From the NCBI GenBank assembly GCA_009663005.1, contig CM018899.1, positions 6,060,066 to 6,080,065 on the forward strand: 20,000 bases of DNA, written 5' to 3'. Origin of the DNA: Actinidia chinensis. Lineage: Eukaryota > Streptophyta > Magnoliopsida > Ericales > Actinidiaceae. Position 1 is the first letter of the stretch; every line of letters starts with the position of its first letter. Position numbers and translations under genes: made by a program. The notes below the pieces were generated by a model that was given only the letters and a program-made list of their open reading frames with translations, had not been told where the DNA came from and made no database searches. Positions 19,615 through 20,000 of this stretch are shown here, one piece after another.

Positions 19615-20000
19615 ATTTAAAATTAAAAGAGGAAGAGAAAAGATTTGCCCACCATATCTACAACTACAGTTATCCCGCCACAAAATAGGTCAATCACATT
19701 CTTAGCATCTAAGATTTGAACTAAAAAAAAGGGAGAAAGTTAAAGGATTAGCCCATCATGGCTGCAACTATAATTTCCCCGCCTAGAAACGAGCCAATCA
19801 CATTCTCAGCATACGAGATTTGAACTCAAAAGAGAGAAAAAGCAAGAATTTGTCCACCATAGTTGCAAATATAGTACCCCCTCTAAGAAACAAATCAATC
19901 ACATTCAACAACACATGTTAGCTCAAAAGAGAAAATATTATAACATCAAGAAACGAGTCAATCACATTCTCAGTATCTAAAATTTAAAATTAAAAGAGAG
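19615..20000 (+). repeat. Array domain VIII: return to the domain I block
   Basis: After a truncation junction (CCGCCAAGAAACATTTAAAATT at about 19604-19625) the array follows the order seen at about 890-1290. The landmarks are TCTACAACTACAGTTA, CCGCCACAAAATAGGTC, AAGTTAAAGGATTAGCCCA (AGTTAAAGGA at 1011 and 19738, offset 18727), CATACGAGATTTGAACTC, CACATTCAACAACACAT and an E+S compound. The block is cut by the window edge. A looser relative lies at 2480-2880. Confidence 0.82.

Larger units (their letters stand above)
62..20000 (+). repeat. Degenerate tandem (satellite-like) array, ~100-bp monomer
   Basis: About 190 head-to-tail copies of one degenerate unit fill this span in a single orientation, broken only by inserts at about 5210-5427 and 15464-15843. 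The unit carries, in order, GGATTTGCCCACCATGG, the dyad GCAACTATAGTTGC, CCGCCAAGAAA, GGTCAATCACATTCT, a type-specific segment around GAGATTTAAAC, and a purine tract of AGAGAAAGAGAAA type. I measured dyad-to-dyad spacing by hand. Successive dyads at 3095, 3193, 3361, 3461, 3627 give 98, 168, 100, 166 bp; those at 16533, 16636, 16729, 16830, 16931 give 103, 93, 101, 101 bp. The array runs past the right edge. It is non-coding: open frames occur only where the in-frame TAA of GATTTAAAC has mutated. No known satellite family is recognised. A repeat expanded from the untranslated part of an LTR retrotransposon is possible, but no LTR, primer-binding site or polyprotein is present. Confidence 0.97.

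Noticed and set aside
62..20000. CRISPR array
   Set aside because: There are no short identical repeats separated by unique spacers. The whole unit is repeated and degenerate, and the spacers are themselves related.
62..20000. Centromeric satellite
   Set aside because: Nothing in the sequence shows it. The monomer length is shorter than usual for plant centromeres, and only the compound unit approaches 166 bp. Chromosome mapping would be needed.
62..20000. Array derived from an LTR retrotransposon untranslated region
   Set aside because: This is possible in principle, but no LTR, primer-binding site, polypurine tract followed by an LTR, or polyprotein fragment is in the window, so I do not claim it.

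Overview
The window is almost entirely non-coding tandem-repeat DNA, most likely from a eudicot plant nuclear genome. The plant assignment is an inference. It rests on AT-rich satellite-like DNA with a strong purine bias on the + strand, and on a small non-autonomous DNA transposon with TIRs and a target-site duplication, of a style common in plant genomes. I found no protein-coding gene, tRNA, rRNA, CRISPR array or recognisable promoter. Every longer open frame is a translation of the repeat itself.

The repeat unit is a degenerate monomer of about 91-107 bp, running in one orientation from about base 62 to the right edge. In order it has: (i) a start-like box GGATTTGCCCACCATGG; (ii) a 14-bp dyad, GCAACTATAGTTGC, or a one-base variant with TACA in the centre; (iii) a box around CCGCCAAGAAA; (iv) the most constant part, GGTCAATCACATTCT; (v) a type-specific stretch such as TTGAGATTTAAAC; (vi) a purine tract of the AAAGAGAGAAAGAGAAA kind. 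Distances between successive dyads fall into three classes: about 91-93, about 97-107 and about 160-169 bp. The long class contains an extra module of roughly 65 bp that has parts iv-vi but no dyad.

Monomers fall into recognisable types (called A, B, C, D, E plus the short module S here), and the array is a mosaic of higher-order patterns. Bases 62-3640 are rich in E+S. Bases 3641-5209 are mixed, with an A-B-C-D tetramer. Bases 5428-10020 hold a roughly 675-bp hexameric block inside a 2.39-kb repeat whose second copy has lost one block. Bases 10021-13370 hold blocks spaced about 0.8 kb. Bases 13371-15463 are mixed. Bases 15844-18270 show a clear tetramer of about 400 bp. Bases 18271-19614 are mixed, and 19615-20000 return to the type seen near base 900-1290.

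Two sequences interrupt the array. One is an AT-rich foldback-like insert with a CCA/CCT-rich end at about 5210-5427. The other is a 380-bp MITE at 15464-15843 with 18-bp imperfect TIRs and a 10-bp near-perfect target-site duplication. The left array edge is also visible: bases 1-50 are unrelated sequence followed by an 11-A run.

The picture is of a satellite or large minisatellite shaped by unequal exchange, local duplication, small deletions and transposon insertion. I see no evidence of a new gene system. The points most worth checking are the conserved dyad, the three spacing classes and the nested higher-order structure.
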